A stretch of DNA of 64,000 bases from Phoenix dactylifera (taxonomy: Eukaryota > Streptophyta > Magnoliopsida > Arecales > Arecaceae): positions 14,208,129-14,272,128 of the forward strand of contig NC_052397.1 of NCBI RefSeq assembly GCF_009389715.1, in the 5' to 3' direction. Position numbers and translations under genes: made by a program. The notes under the pieces are model-generated. The model was not told the origin of the DNA. It saw nothing but the letters and a program-made list of their open reading frames with translations, and made no database searches. Positions 10,334 to 21,448 of the stretch are shown here, in pieces; within the stretch, counting starts at the first letter, position 1; the number at the start of each line of letters is the position of its first letter.

Positions 10334-10700
10334 AGAAAGGGTTCAAAAAGGCTAGGCAACTGAGTGGAAATACGAGGTTAGATTTGTGATCAAACTATGA
10401 AGGCTCAATTGAGAAATTAGTATACTGGAGGAGCTGAGGTGTTGCAAAAATTAAAGGCAAGGTGATGGATAATTGATTGAAATGATATATGCTTGTAGAA
10501 TGCCGATTTGAAGGGGCCCTAGTAAGGAGAGGTATTTTAATTTATGTTCAAGGTGTAGAAAAAGGAAGGCAAGATCTAAGGTAGCATGAGAGCTTGTGAG
10601 AAAAGATATAGATAAGCTAGAAATAACTTCATATGCTGTCTTAGATAGGAATCTTAATGATGAGGATCTATAAGTGGTTTCAAATAGTTGAGAGAATGTT
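10334..10700 (+). pseudogene. Decayed RTE-type LINE, right fragment
   Basis: This is the continuation of the LINE interrupted at 5880. Pieces such as CRFEGALVRRG, YVQGVEKGRQ and SYAVLDRN match the C-terminal end of RTE reverse transcriptases ('LRWFGHV-RR...APVRRG', 'VQG-RKGRGRPK', 'ALDRAEWR'). Multiple stops show that it is dead. Confidence 0.65.
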
Positions 10701-11457
10701 GGATGGTTATGGTAATGGTTACAACTTACAACTGTGTGAGCACCAACATCTTGGGTCAACCTTGGAAAATCTCCCTAGCTATAGTCTGCAGAGGAGAGAG
10801 CTGCCAACCAGCGGGCAAAAGTTGCATCAGCAACTAAGTCAACTTTCTCATCAATAAATGTATAAATAAAACCTCAAGTAAGATAACAGGATAGTGATAT
10901 GTAATTTTACTAGCTGTCCTTAAGGAAAATAATGTCTCTATTTGGAGTCAATATTACGAGAAGAAAGTGGAATAATATTTATTGTATTTTCTATTCATGA
11001 TTATTCTTATGAGTTTCTTCCATGGGATTCGTCTTTAGTTTGAAAAAAAAGAATCAACGATTCCACGATTTATATCTTCTTATGGATTTTTAAGTTCTAA
11101 AATGCAAATCATTAGGTGAAGATAAACTCTTGAATTCATTTAAAACGGCTGACAATGCTGTTTTTTTAAATTATTTATTGCCAAAAGTTTTTAGGTCAAG
11201 ATACATTTTCACTTTCTAATACTGTAAGTGGCTTTTTAACTGTGATATTTAGTGAGAGAAGCAGTTCTAGATGAATTTTGGGCATGCCTGATGGGTGACT
11301 CTTCCATTATCTTCCTATATGTTTTTTTGATAATTATTGTCTTCCTTAATATTCACCAGCATTTTGTTTTTCTCCTCTGAATTTTCTCATAGATTTCACT
11401 GGACAGTTTGATTTTGATAGAACGGTGGCTGGATCTTTGGGCTGAAGTGTTTGTTGG

Positions 11458-14400
11458 ATGGCCAATATGGCAACCCGACGCCATGTTCATTACCAACCTC
11501 TTGCTGCAGATGAGAGAGACGGTGATGGTAGTAGTGAAGAAAATGATGTAGATCTTCGATTTGTTTACGCTCCGACGTCCTACAAGAAGATTCCATGGAA
11601 GTCAATTGCCCTTGCACTCTTTCTCCTTGCCTTGGGATTAGTGCTTCTTTTTCTCTCCTTCTTTGTATTCACAGGACACATGGCAGGTGATCAGTCCCAG
11701 GCATATGGATTTTTATTCCTAGGCATTCTTTCCTTCCTTCCTGGTACGCAAGCAGAGCTTTCTATCACACTTTATTGTACTTGAATCCGTTATGCTCTAC
11801 AATTATTAAAAAAACACAAAGTAACTTTAGAGAATGCAGATATTTTATCCCACATATCTCTAAAACAACTAGTGTTGCTTTTGTGCTCCAATTTAAAATC
11901 TAGAACTTGTGTTATGAATGTCCCAATGTCGGTAGTCTTATGAACCAAATTGGTGCTCCTAACAGAATCTTGATGCAAAGTAACTGTATGAAAAAAATTA
12001 CCTTGAGTATGAATAGATACTTTTTCCATTTCTACTAGTTTAGTGAATCGCCAAATTCCAGCACTTCATGGTGAATGAGAGAATCCTCCAATATTAGCAA
12101 AGTCCAGATGTTTCATAATCAGGCCTTTTTTTTGCTTCCAAAAACTTTCACGCATGTTGCTTCTGTCTCCTAGGCTCATAACGTCACTTTTTCTTTTGTT
12201 GCTGCAACTTTGAAAGCATGCCTCTGAGCCTTTGGCATACTTAAATGCAAAAGTCCCTTTGTGGAATACAACTAACACATCATATTAAAAGAGAAGTTTG
12301 TTATTCCTAATATTTTCTATTCCTTGTGTATATATTCAGAGTTGTAGAGTGAGGGGAGAGGATGTGATTTTGTTTGCTTTGTTCTTGGACCTTTATTTGA
12401 TCTCTATGATAATAGTGGAATTTCTCCCTCCTACCAAGACAAGAGTCATTATGAGATAGAGGGCTGATAGGGGCTTCTCTGTTACGTGTATTTCTTCCAG
12501 TGATCTCTACTGTAGGTGGAGAAGTTGATATGGAGCATGAAGTTACCTTGGAAATTTCATATCTTGCCTCATCAGGAACTTTAGGAGATTTCTTTACCTC
12601 TGACAGCCGCAGGACTGGGCGGTATATGGTAGCTGGGTGTTGAGATTTATATGTGAAAGAGACGGGATAGTTTTCTCGTTCCTAGGAGGTTCATGATACG
12701 ATGAGCTTGCAATTGCTCTGAAGAAAATATCAGAGCTGGAGCCAATAGAATGATAAAATGGCATTGTTTCTTCCATCTCCTTGGTGATCAAACAAGTGAT
12801 AATTTGAGCGAAAAAGAATTTAAGTTCAGGTTATATGAGAGGTGTATGGGCCATGTAGTCCTATGGTTGTCTCCGATGTTGATGTTGATCGGGGATGGGG
12901 CGCCATGTGCTTTCTTAAATAGGTGGCCATCCGTGCTGATTTTTAAATGCTATGTATTGTTTTCTTGATGTTCTGCATACCACTTTGTTGTTGTTGTCAA
13001 GGGAGGTGCTTGTCATTCTGCAAGCTGAAACTAGTCTCAAGAATCTACACTTGCTAATAATTTTAAGCTTTCTTCCTACATAATAAGTCATGTCTGTTGG
13101 GGGATAGCTAGGTCAAAGAAGTTCAAGGCAAGTTGTGTTGAGCCAACCGTCTTATACTGCCATTTGAGAAATCTCTGCTGTTTTCTTTTGGCTTTGATTA
13201 GAAGAGATGATATTTATCTAAAAAAGGGAATAGGAAGACAATGAATACCTATGTCTCATTCTTACATATGCCTGTCGAAAATTGTGTTCCAAATGTTTAA
13301 ACGCATTGATCTTTATCCCTATTCTAAATTACTCTGTTTTGCTCCGATGCATATTCTCTCTCCTGAAGGAGAATAAAATTGAAGTTTAAGTTCGCTATTC
13401 TCAAAATGTTAGCTGAGAGTGCAGTTTTTTAGAGTCTTGCCCATTATCCACTTTTCTTCACCTTTATCACATTTATGTGAAGATTAGAAAGGTCAATGAC
13501 TATGAGGCTTTTACATCCAAGATAAAAGTAATGAATAGAATCTGGACCACCGAACAAGAAACTGGTTCCCATTTTTCATGTAATGTGATTCTTTCCTCGA
13601 GAGAAGAAAAATCTCTGATACAAATAAACAGTGTGGAGAAATGCATATATCAGATGAGTTTTGTTCTTTTTGTTTTTTTTTTTAAGAATTGTTCTTGAAT
13701 CACAATAAGAGTTAGATAATACAGAAAAAGGAGTAGGTGGTTGCATGTATCTGCACTCAGAAATTTTGCTAAACATCTGCACCTTACTGTGAAGTGGGTG
13801 TGTAATGCATGATTGATTATGCGTGCATGTTTGAACTGAATTCTTTCCCTATAAATTATGCACATCCTATATTGGCTTGATGTGAACCACCTATTCGAAT
13901 GAAGATTTAAGGAAATAAAAAGCAAGGTTTGCAAATTCAGTATCAGACCCTGTAATGAGTGTCAATATGGCACATATCTTAGTACCGACACTGGTAGTGG
14001 GGAAGTACCAAGTCTCTGTATTATGGTATGGTATGCCTTGTATCGGGTGGTACAATCCGATACAGCAAACCATGATACCTGTGGTAGCTTTACATAGAGA
14101 CCAGCAAAGTTGTTCAACAAGCATACACGTATAAAACAATTTTGATATGTTTCAGTTCTCTTTCCAAGATTTGATGACTACTTAAATCTTTCGCACTCAC
14201 AACTTACATGAACTGTGGTAACTGAACTCTCAAGGGGCTTAATGTGGAAAAGGCCTTCCTTGTCACTATGGCTGTAGTTGGCAAAGCATTGCCTGAAATA
14301 TCTCACAATATGTAGTTAATAGCATAAAAAAGTTCATGATGAATATTTGTGACCATTAGCTAATGTCTTAGCTTCAGCAAGTGACATGAGCAAGAACTTA

Positions 14401-14764
14401 GTCCAATTGTTATCCAGTCAACTAGCAGATCTCCTATGACTATATTAAGGTGATACTGCTTTAAGATTCTTAAATGTTCTCTTGACGGAAATTTCTGGGT
14501 AGGTTTTTCCCTTTTCCCTTTGGATATATAATTTCCATTTAAATACCCAGTTTCTTGGTTTGCACATATTACATCTTATTTGTTTGAATTCTTTTAGTTA
14601 TTCGATTGTTTATAAATGTTGAGTATTATCTTTTCACACCGAGTCAAGTCTTTATGTTTTGCGACATTGCTTATTTGATTGCAGGATTTTATGAGACACG
14701 GGTTGCATATTATTCATGGAGGGGTGCCCAGGGGTATACATTTGCTTCTATTCCTGACTATTAG
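11458..14764 (+). CDS. TMEM230 / DUF872 family membrane protein
   Basis: The coding sequence is join(11458-11743, 14685-14764), 121 codons plus TAG. The intron has canonical G|GTACGC and TTGCAG|GA ends in phase 1. A charged cytosolic N-terminus is followed by transmembrane segment 1 at about residues 48-71 and segment 2 at about 82-98. The strongly conserved tail has FLPGFYET, YYSWRGAQGY and IPDY at the C-terminus. TMEM230 proteins sit in Golgi and secretory/endosomal vesicle membranes and act in vesicle traffic in animals; the plant role is less known. Two in-frame ATGs exist, at 11458 (MANMATRR) and 11467 (MATRRHVHYQ). The second matches the start I recall for plant homologs. The 2.9-kb intron is AT-rich and holds only weak repeat traces. 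Confidence 0.93.
13923..14074. mobile_element. Possible decayed CCGGTACC-type MITE copy
   Basis: In the TMEM230 intron, GGTATGGTATGCC and GTACCGACACTGG-like sequence ends in CAGCAAACCATG. The complement of that end (CATGGTTTGCTGTATCGG) resembles the CATGG end of the MITE family better preserved at 57975. The left end (CAAGGTTTGC) fits the other terminus. No convincing 8-bp duplication is left. Confidence 0.3.
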
Positions 14765-15560
14765 TTTTCAGAAGCAAAGGGGATGGACTTATGTATTAAC
14801 TGTTGTTGAAGTGAGTTGGGACTGAATTGTCTGGCAACAACCTCTCCTGTTTTCCTTCTTACCACATGCTTGTAATCTTTGGATCCAAATGAATAATTTT
14901 GTTTTCAGCTGTCAATCTCTTCTTGAAATATTCTTCTTGGATAAGCTATGGTGATAATGATGACCTATGTTTGGATATTGAACAATCATTCTAAACACAA
15001 AATAGGTGAAAGCTCTGATACAGCAGCAGAACACTGGCTTCTTTCATATCTATGACCATATTTTCCTTTATCCACCACCAACAGAAGGGAACCTATGGAT
15101 CCTAAGATTCTGCTTGTGTTGTATTTGGATTCACACTGCTGAACTTGGTTGTATGAGGATTTTGTTTTGTATGTAGTATAAACTCATGAATGCAAAGAAG
15201 GCAATGATTGTTGCAGGTACGTAAATGATGATTATACCCGATGGGAGTTGTTCTTCATATCTACATTAATGCGAACGCTCGGGCGTCACTTGAACCCTAG
15301 GCTTTTGATGGGCTGGGCCAAGGTTTTAGGACTGGTGGGCTGGGCCGAGCTTGGAAGATATGCTCGTTTAATAAATAGGATCGACTCGAGCATGGTGTAA
15401 TGCTATCTTTTGTACATTAATGTTTCTGTACAAGCTTTTTATTTATTTATTTTTTGCTGAAACAGATGATTCATACAGTTTTTATATAAATACATCCAAT
15501 AAAATTAAAAAATAATAAATTTTGGAGCGTTCGAGATAACTCTCATTTTCCGACCTATAT
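14765..15560. other. TMEM230 3' UTR and short intergenic stretch
   Basis: The first ~150 bases look like the 3' UTR, with AATGAATAATTTTG near 14890. Beyond that I see no gene. A GC-richer patch at about 15270-15400 (GGGCTGGGCC repeated) is unexplained. Confidence 0.4.
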
Positions 15561-15582
15561 GGTGCCTTCACAGTCACTAGCC

Positions 15583-15590
15583 ATATATAA
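15583..15590 (+). promoter_or_regulatory. Candidate TATA box of the membrane-protein gene
   Basis: ATATATAA lies in front of a pyrimidine-rich leader with CT repeats (15820-15842 and 16105-16130). It lies about 710 bases upstream of the ATG at 16303, so the 5' UTR would be long. A later start within the CT-rich leader is equally possible. Confidence 0.3.
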
Positions 15591-16302
15591 AGCCATTTAA
15601 TTTGCGACTTTATTTGTCTCTCTAAAAATATGCATGGGTTTGAAAACTATTATTATTAGAGCCAAAATATCTTCTTTCTCTCTGTCGATGCATGATTTGA
15701 CTTCAAAAAAATCATTATTTATGAAAAAAAAAACTTGTCATCAAAAAAAAAATTCCATTCCCATTCCATGGGCTTGCCAACTTTTCCAACGCTCTTGGCC
15801 GACCGAACCAATGCATCTTTCCCCTCTCTCTCTCTCTCTCGGCGACTAGAGAATTCCAAGCCCCATCGTCTGCGCCACTCCCCACTCTCTATTTCCCCTT
15901 TATCCCTACTTTATGTCCGTCTCACGCTATCCTCCGCAATTTCCTCCTCTTTTCCCTCCCTCTTCCCGTCCACCAATCCTAGTGAACTCCTCCCAGGATT
16001 TCGCCTCCAAACGAGCTCCCTCTCCGAATTCCTCACCGCCCGAGCCTCTCCCCGGGATCCCCTTCTCTTCATCGTACCTCAGCCCAATCTCTCTCTAGAT
16101 CCACCCCTCTCTCTCTCTCACACACACACAGACACTTTACGAGCTGCATTCTATTGCCGGATTAGTATTCTCACGTAGCTAATTCGCTGTCTAATTCATA
16201 TAAATGCGAAAAAATTCGCAAATCTGGACGTTGACATCGCGGTTAGATCTTTGAAAACATCCGTATAACCAGTCACTGGCAAGAAGATCGGATTTGGTTA
16301 TC

Positions 16303-17343
16303 ATGGGTCGTTTGATCGGCAAGCAGGACTCCCCCCGGTCGCCGCCGCAGATTGCCCGGCCATGGCCCGAGTTCCTGGAGGTCGGCGTCGTCCCGCAGAT
16401 GAACGCTCTGGAGATCCTGAGGGAGACGGCGAGGATCCTCCGCACCGATCCTTCCACTTTCATGACAATTCTTGGCCTCCTCATCTGCCCTGTTTCCGCC
16501 GCTTTGCTCTCCAACAACCTCGTTGATGCCGCCGTCGTCGGCGCCGTCTCGCACCGCCTCATCCTATTAGCTGTCACCAGCGGCCTCCCTCTCACCCATT
16601 TCCTCAAACAGATGTGCCACCATTTGGCTGGTACGGTTGTTTCCTCTGCCTTCTGTTTCCCTCTCTTACTCACGTTCCTTCTCCTTGCCCGCGCTTCCAT
16701 TGTCTACTCTGTCGCCTGCTCGTATGCCAGCAAGAAGGTCGTGGCTTTGGAGTTCTTCGGGACCGTGCACCGGATTTGGAGGCGCCTTGTATCGACCTAT
16801 ATCTGGATCTGTGTCTCAATTTCTGGCTGCTTGGCTCTGTTTCTCGCCCTCCTAGTCATGGTCTGCAATGCATTTGCTGCTCTTGGTTACCCTCCGGAGA
16901 TCGTCGTCTACCCGGCTTTGTTCACAGTGTTGGTCTTCTCGATGGTGTATGCCCACACGATCATTGTCTGCAATCTCGCCACCGTGATCTCCATCCTGGA
17001 GGATGTCTGGGGGCCGCAGGCTCTGGTTCGGTCGGTGCACTTGATCAAGGGTCAGACGCAGGCAGGGCTGCTGATATTTCTTGGGTCGACAATTGGGATG
17101 GCTTTTGTGGAAGGGCTATTTGAGCACAGAGTGAAGACATTGAGCTATGGAGATGGGTCGTCGCGGCTGTGGGAGGGGCCTCTGCTGGTCCTCATGTATT
17201 CCTTTGTGGTGCTTGTCGATTCTATGATGAGTGCAGTCTTCTACTTCACTTGTAGATCTTCTACCATGGAAGTGTTGGATGGTGATGACCATTCCCTGGA
17301 ACAACTAGAAAAGATTTCTATTGAGCTAGTGGATGTTAAATAA
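16303..17343 (+). CDS. Intronless multi-pass membrane protein, plant family of unknown function (paralog A)
   Basis: The first in-frame ATG is 16303 (MGRLIGKQDSPRSPPQ), giving 346 residues ending in TAA. About six hydrophobic segments are seen, near residues 53-72, 110-138, 163-190, 203-229, 254-271 and 284-306. A short conserved block around residues 223-266 has CNLATVIS, ED, LIKGQTQAG and GMAFVEGLFEHRV. The third codon position is GC-rich, typical of monocot genes. The same block recurs in the gene at 29009-29968, so the two are paralogs. I do not recognise a named domain or function. The plant-family membership is from memory of similar uncharacterised membrane proteins. The 3' UTR probably runs to about 17700. 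Confidence 0.88.
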   Translation: MGRLIGKQDSPRSPPQIARPWPEFLEVGVVPQMNALEILRETARILRTDPSTFMTILGLLICPVSAALLSNNLVDAAVVGAVSHRLILLAVTSGLPLTHFLKQMCHHLAGTVVSSAFCFPLLLTFLLLARASIVYSVACSYASKKVVALEFFGTVHRIWRRLVSTYIWICVSISGCLALFLALLVMVCNAFAALGYPPEIVVYPALFTVLVFSMVYAHTIIVCNLATVISILEDVWGPQALVRSVHLIKGQTQAGLLIFLGSTIGMAFVEGLFEHRVKTLSYGDGSSRLWEGPLLVLMYSFVVLVDSMMSAVFYFTCRSSTMEVLDGDDHSLEQLEKISIELVDVK

Positions 17344-20300
17344 TGCTATATTTGGGGAAAATGATCCTTTTCAGCATCATTTTCGCTGGGGTAATAAACA
17401 GCAAGAAAAGCCAGGACTGCAGAGGGTATAACTGCAGCGGTTGGTCTCGCAAAATTTCAAAGAGGAAGCATTTCACCCTTAATTCATGGTGGATGGACAG
17501 CTTTGATGCGAACTTTTTGGTGGAAGTGGGAGAATTAAGAAGCTCGATACAACCTGAAGAATGCAACCCTTTGTGTACGGGGTATCATATAAATGAAAGT
17601 TTCAGTATAGAGTCTAATTTGACATTTTTTGTTATCCTCGGACTTCTTTTTTTCATTACTGATATAAACATGCCTTGCATTTTTAAGAAGGTCTTTGATC
17701 TTTTGTATTCCACACTTCTTGCAAGGTCGGAGTCAGATAATAATTTGAGTTTTTTTTTATTGTTAAACCACCAGAATGATTATTAATTGAGACATCCTGT
17801 TGAAAACTGATTCCTTGAGTTCATGTCAAATTTCACCTTTTGATATGCACATTTCCAATAGGGAAATTTTTGAAGGTCTAGGAATGGCATTTGTGATATA
17901 AAATTACTCTCAAATGATTGTCTTGCACATGCCAAAAGTAGTGCAGCTATCAGCAGCCAACCAGGACATTTTGATGTCATGCTTGTATTGAGGTACATGC
18001 ATCCCTGCCCAGAGTTTTTTGGAAGCCAAAAGTTTGAGCGTCAAGAACAACTGGTATGCACCATCTCTTATACGATACAGTTCAATGCTATTTTACAAAT
18101 TTATTTTGCTACATCAACTAATATGCATGGCGTGCTATCAATAAAGGATCCCACATTTTACTAATTAGGAAATCTTGCCAATTTTAAGTTTACATTTTCT
18201 TGAAAGCATCAATTTTCTAATTCTTTTCACCATGAACCAAAGCGTGCAGTTATTTTTTCTTGATGATAAGCTTCTGATAAAGTCATTCATTTTTTCTTTT
18301 ATTCCTTATGATTGCATTATGAAAAGAATCTTAACTACAAATGGCTATTCTCATTGATGATAAGTATGCCGTCCTGCATGTTTCCTTGATCATCCTTGCC
18401 TTGATGCCTTGCTACCTCTAAATATCTTGAAGATATTATTTATTTATTTTTTCACCTCAGATGTGCATAAGCTCAAAGATTTATCTTCCCTAACATACAC
18501 TATGGAAATTATGGTAAATGTTACTAACAGGGATTTAAGCGCTAGTTCTGGTGGATCTACCAACCATAGTCAGCATGCAAGTCATGCTGGATGCCAAAAT
18601 TTTAAAAAAAAAATTCAAAAACTTGCTTCACCTCTTTTTATATAGAAATTTTATCTTTTTAAGGTGCCATGCGAATCTTTAGTATTTCCTTTGATGATAG
18701 CAAGATAATTTGATCAGATTAAAGTAACAAAAGTCTGGTTTAAAATTTGAACCAAAATATTGGTGATGATCGTGTTTTTTTTTTTTTAACATGCTAATGG
18801 TTTGATACTTTATACTATAGCAACCATTAGAAGATTTTTTCCATTCTACTTATAGAAGTGATGAAGTCTCTGAAGATTGCTAAATTAACCAGTGATCTAT
18901 AAAGATAGCCAACTCTTGCCCTTCACAATGTGCTAGAAACTAATGATTGGAAAACTAGGAGAAGTTATTTGATCAGTTTATTTGTGTAGGAGATCAATTT
19001 TTTGAATGACTTTTTAAAAACTGTTGTCACAAAATGAGATTGCAAATGATGGACATTTAGTAAAAGAAAGAAAGTCTAGGTTAGTGGTTGATGGGCAAAA
19101 TCACCATTAATTGAGAATTAAGTGATGGAGAAGTAACTAGGACGCTTGGTGATACTCAATAAAGACCTAAGTGGGCCTTGCTTGAGAGTTCATATTAGAT
19201 TTATGTTGAAACGTCTGGAGGAGCGAAGATATTGCCGCTAGGAATTCTGCAGAAGAGTTTGGAATATTTTTGTGGCAAAGGTTGAAGTCAATGAGTGTTG
19301 AATTAGAATCAATAATTTTCTTCAAAAGAACTAGAATCAATAATGCTGATGAGGCTTCATGGCTATGTGTATAATTTATATTTTCTTCTTCTTTTTTATA
19401 ATTTTACACTCGTTTTTAGAAACAACAGTTTCATTCTGTATTTTGGCAAGGGGAACCGATTACTGTAACTTACATATTTTCTTATATATTTAAGTATATG
19501 TATAGATGACTCCTCTCATGATCATCATCATTGTCTCCCCCAAAAAGAAGGGAAATAAAAGGAAAGAGAAAAGAAAAGAAAACTAGAAGAAACATCTACC
19601 AAGAGGGGCCTGTCTTTAATCTTTATGCTTAAGGATCAAAGTCCATTAGAATATGATAAGACCTTGAAAATTCTTTGTTTAGACTTTTCATTCATTACTT
19701 TGTGTAACTCAATGGTGCTTTTTGTAGGACATATAACACACTGATACTTTGCAACTGGCCAAACTTTGTGGTCTTTCTCTGTGTTGCGTAAAATGAATAT
19801 GCATCTAATTGAGAGATTGTAAGGAATTGACCTATGAAGCTAGCTCTAAAATTCTAGCTATGAACCATGTCTGAGCCAAACAAAACCGGAATAGCTTAAT
19901 TAGTTTTAACCAATAATAAGACCCTTTTTTGATGATAAAATTGCATGTTATATGAATCCACTATTTTTGTTGGTGTTTCTCCAAATTAACTCTTACTAGA
20001 AGTGCAATCGAAAACTTGTATGAAGTAAACAAAATTTGGAATCTATTACGTCAACATTCATCATGCTTAATTAACAACAAGGTTCTAGATACATGGGATA
20101 GTGCAGATAGCAGCAGCATGAGTGATGTGATAAAGGTGTTAACTGTTCAGTTTTTTAAGTAAAAAAGTTCGTTGACTTTCTATTTAGTGTTAAGTTTTTT
20201 TTAAAAAAAAATGAGAGTTAGTATCAAATCCAAGTTGATTGATATGGGTTTTGCCTTTCTTAATAGTTCTGCACCCTTGCATATTAGCAAATAGTAAGTC

Positions 20301-20645
20301 TTTGTTGAGTAATTTCAAAGTTATACAATATGAGAAGTTTACAACATGTATAGCTGTGTTTTCTTTTAGTATGCATTTAGGTTTTAACATTATTCTGAAT
20401 ATTACTAAATATCAATAATGAAAACATTTGCAGCAAGATTGTGTGCCATCATAATCCTTGAACCAAGGTTCAAAATACTTTATATTGACATTGTATCAAC
20501 TAAGGGTGGGTATGGTACGTTTTGGTACAGTGCACCATGCTGACAAAGGGTATTAAGTGATATGCTTTGAGATAACCATTGTGCCTTGGTATGGTCTATT
20601 TTGGCCTTTAAATTTATTTTTTTTATTTTTTTATTTTATTATTGT
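17344..20645. other. Gene-poor region after paralog A
   Basis: About 3.3 kb of AT-rich DNA begins with the probable 3' UTR. No protein-like ORF, tRNA or clean element ends are seen. A few GGTACG motifs at 20500-20550 may be traces of the CCGGTACC-type MITE that follows. Confidence 0.45.
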
Positions 20646-20934
20646 CAAGGTTCGTAAAACTGGTATCGAAAATCGTATCGGTACGTTACCGGTGGTACAG
20701 TACGATCGGATATGGTATGGTACGCACCTCGTACTAAGATGGGCTTCTAATACTTTTTTTCCACTCCTAGCTGTGATACCATCTGAAACCAAGTGGTAGG
20801 GGGCACTTTCACTAAGTTCAATTGGCATCGATTGGTTCGGCTGTATATTGAATTGAACCTCGGTACCTATTAGTATCTTATCAGTATGGTAGGTACAATC
20901 AGTATGGATGATATGGGTCGGTACTAGGGGTGCA
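20646..20934. mobile_element. Decayed CCGGTACC-type MITE, cut by a second MITE
   Basis: It begins CAAGGTTCGTAAAACTGG, like the CAAGGT end of the family. It contains TATCGGTACGTTACCGG and many GGTATGGTACG words that look like C-to-T decay of CCGGTACC. At its right side GGGTCGGTAC is the insertion target of the TAGGGG element at 20935. The far terminus was not found. Confidence 0.4.
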
Positions 20935-21440
20935 ATTGAGCCGAGTCAAGTAGCTAGAGGCTCGAGCTCGACTTGATTTAAAATATTTGGGCTCGAAACT
21001 TGACTCGAGATTGATCTAGCCTTAACATCCAAGCTTGAACTCAATTTGATAAAAAAAAAAGCAATACTCGAGATTGACTCAACTTGACTCGAATATCAAC
21101 TGAGCTATACTCGAGCTTGAGTTTGAGCTAGAATTTGAGCTTGAATTCAAGTCTTGGTCTTAACTAAAAAATATGGTTAAAACAAAATATAACATAATAT
21201 TATATTTTAAAATATTAAAATTAATAATAGATTATAGATAAAATATAATATTATTAAAAATATTTTTTTTGACTAGGCTCGCGAGCCTTTGAACCTAGTA
21301 TTGTGCTACTTGGGCTCGACTCAAAAACTATTCGAGCTACTCCGGCTCGACTCAAGCTCAATAACAGTCGAGTCGTGTTGAGCTTGGATCCAAGTCGAGC
21401 TTAAGCAACTCGCAAACTGCTCAGCTCATTTGCATTCATA
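20935..21440. mobile_element. hAT-like MITE with TAGGGGTGCAA ends
   Basis: The left end TAGGGGTGCAATTGAGCCGA and the complement of the right end TATGAATGCAAATGAGCTGA form an imperfect terminal inverted repeat of 20 bases. The flanks GTCGGTAC (20927-20934) and GTTGGTAT (21441-21448) are an 8-bp target duplication differing only by two C/T changes. The interior is rich in GAGCTCGA/TCGAGCT words and has no coding capacity. TAGNG ends plus 8-bp duplication are hAT hallmarks. Confidence 0.75.
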
Positions 21441-21448
21441 GTTGGTAT

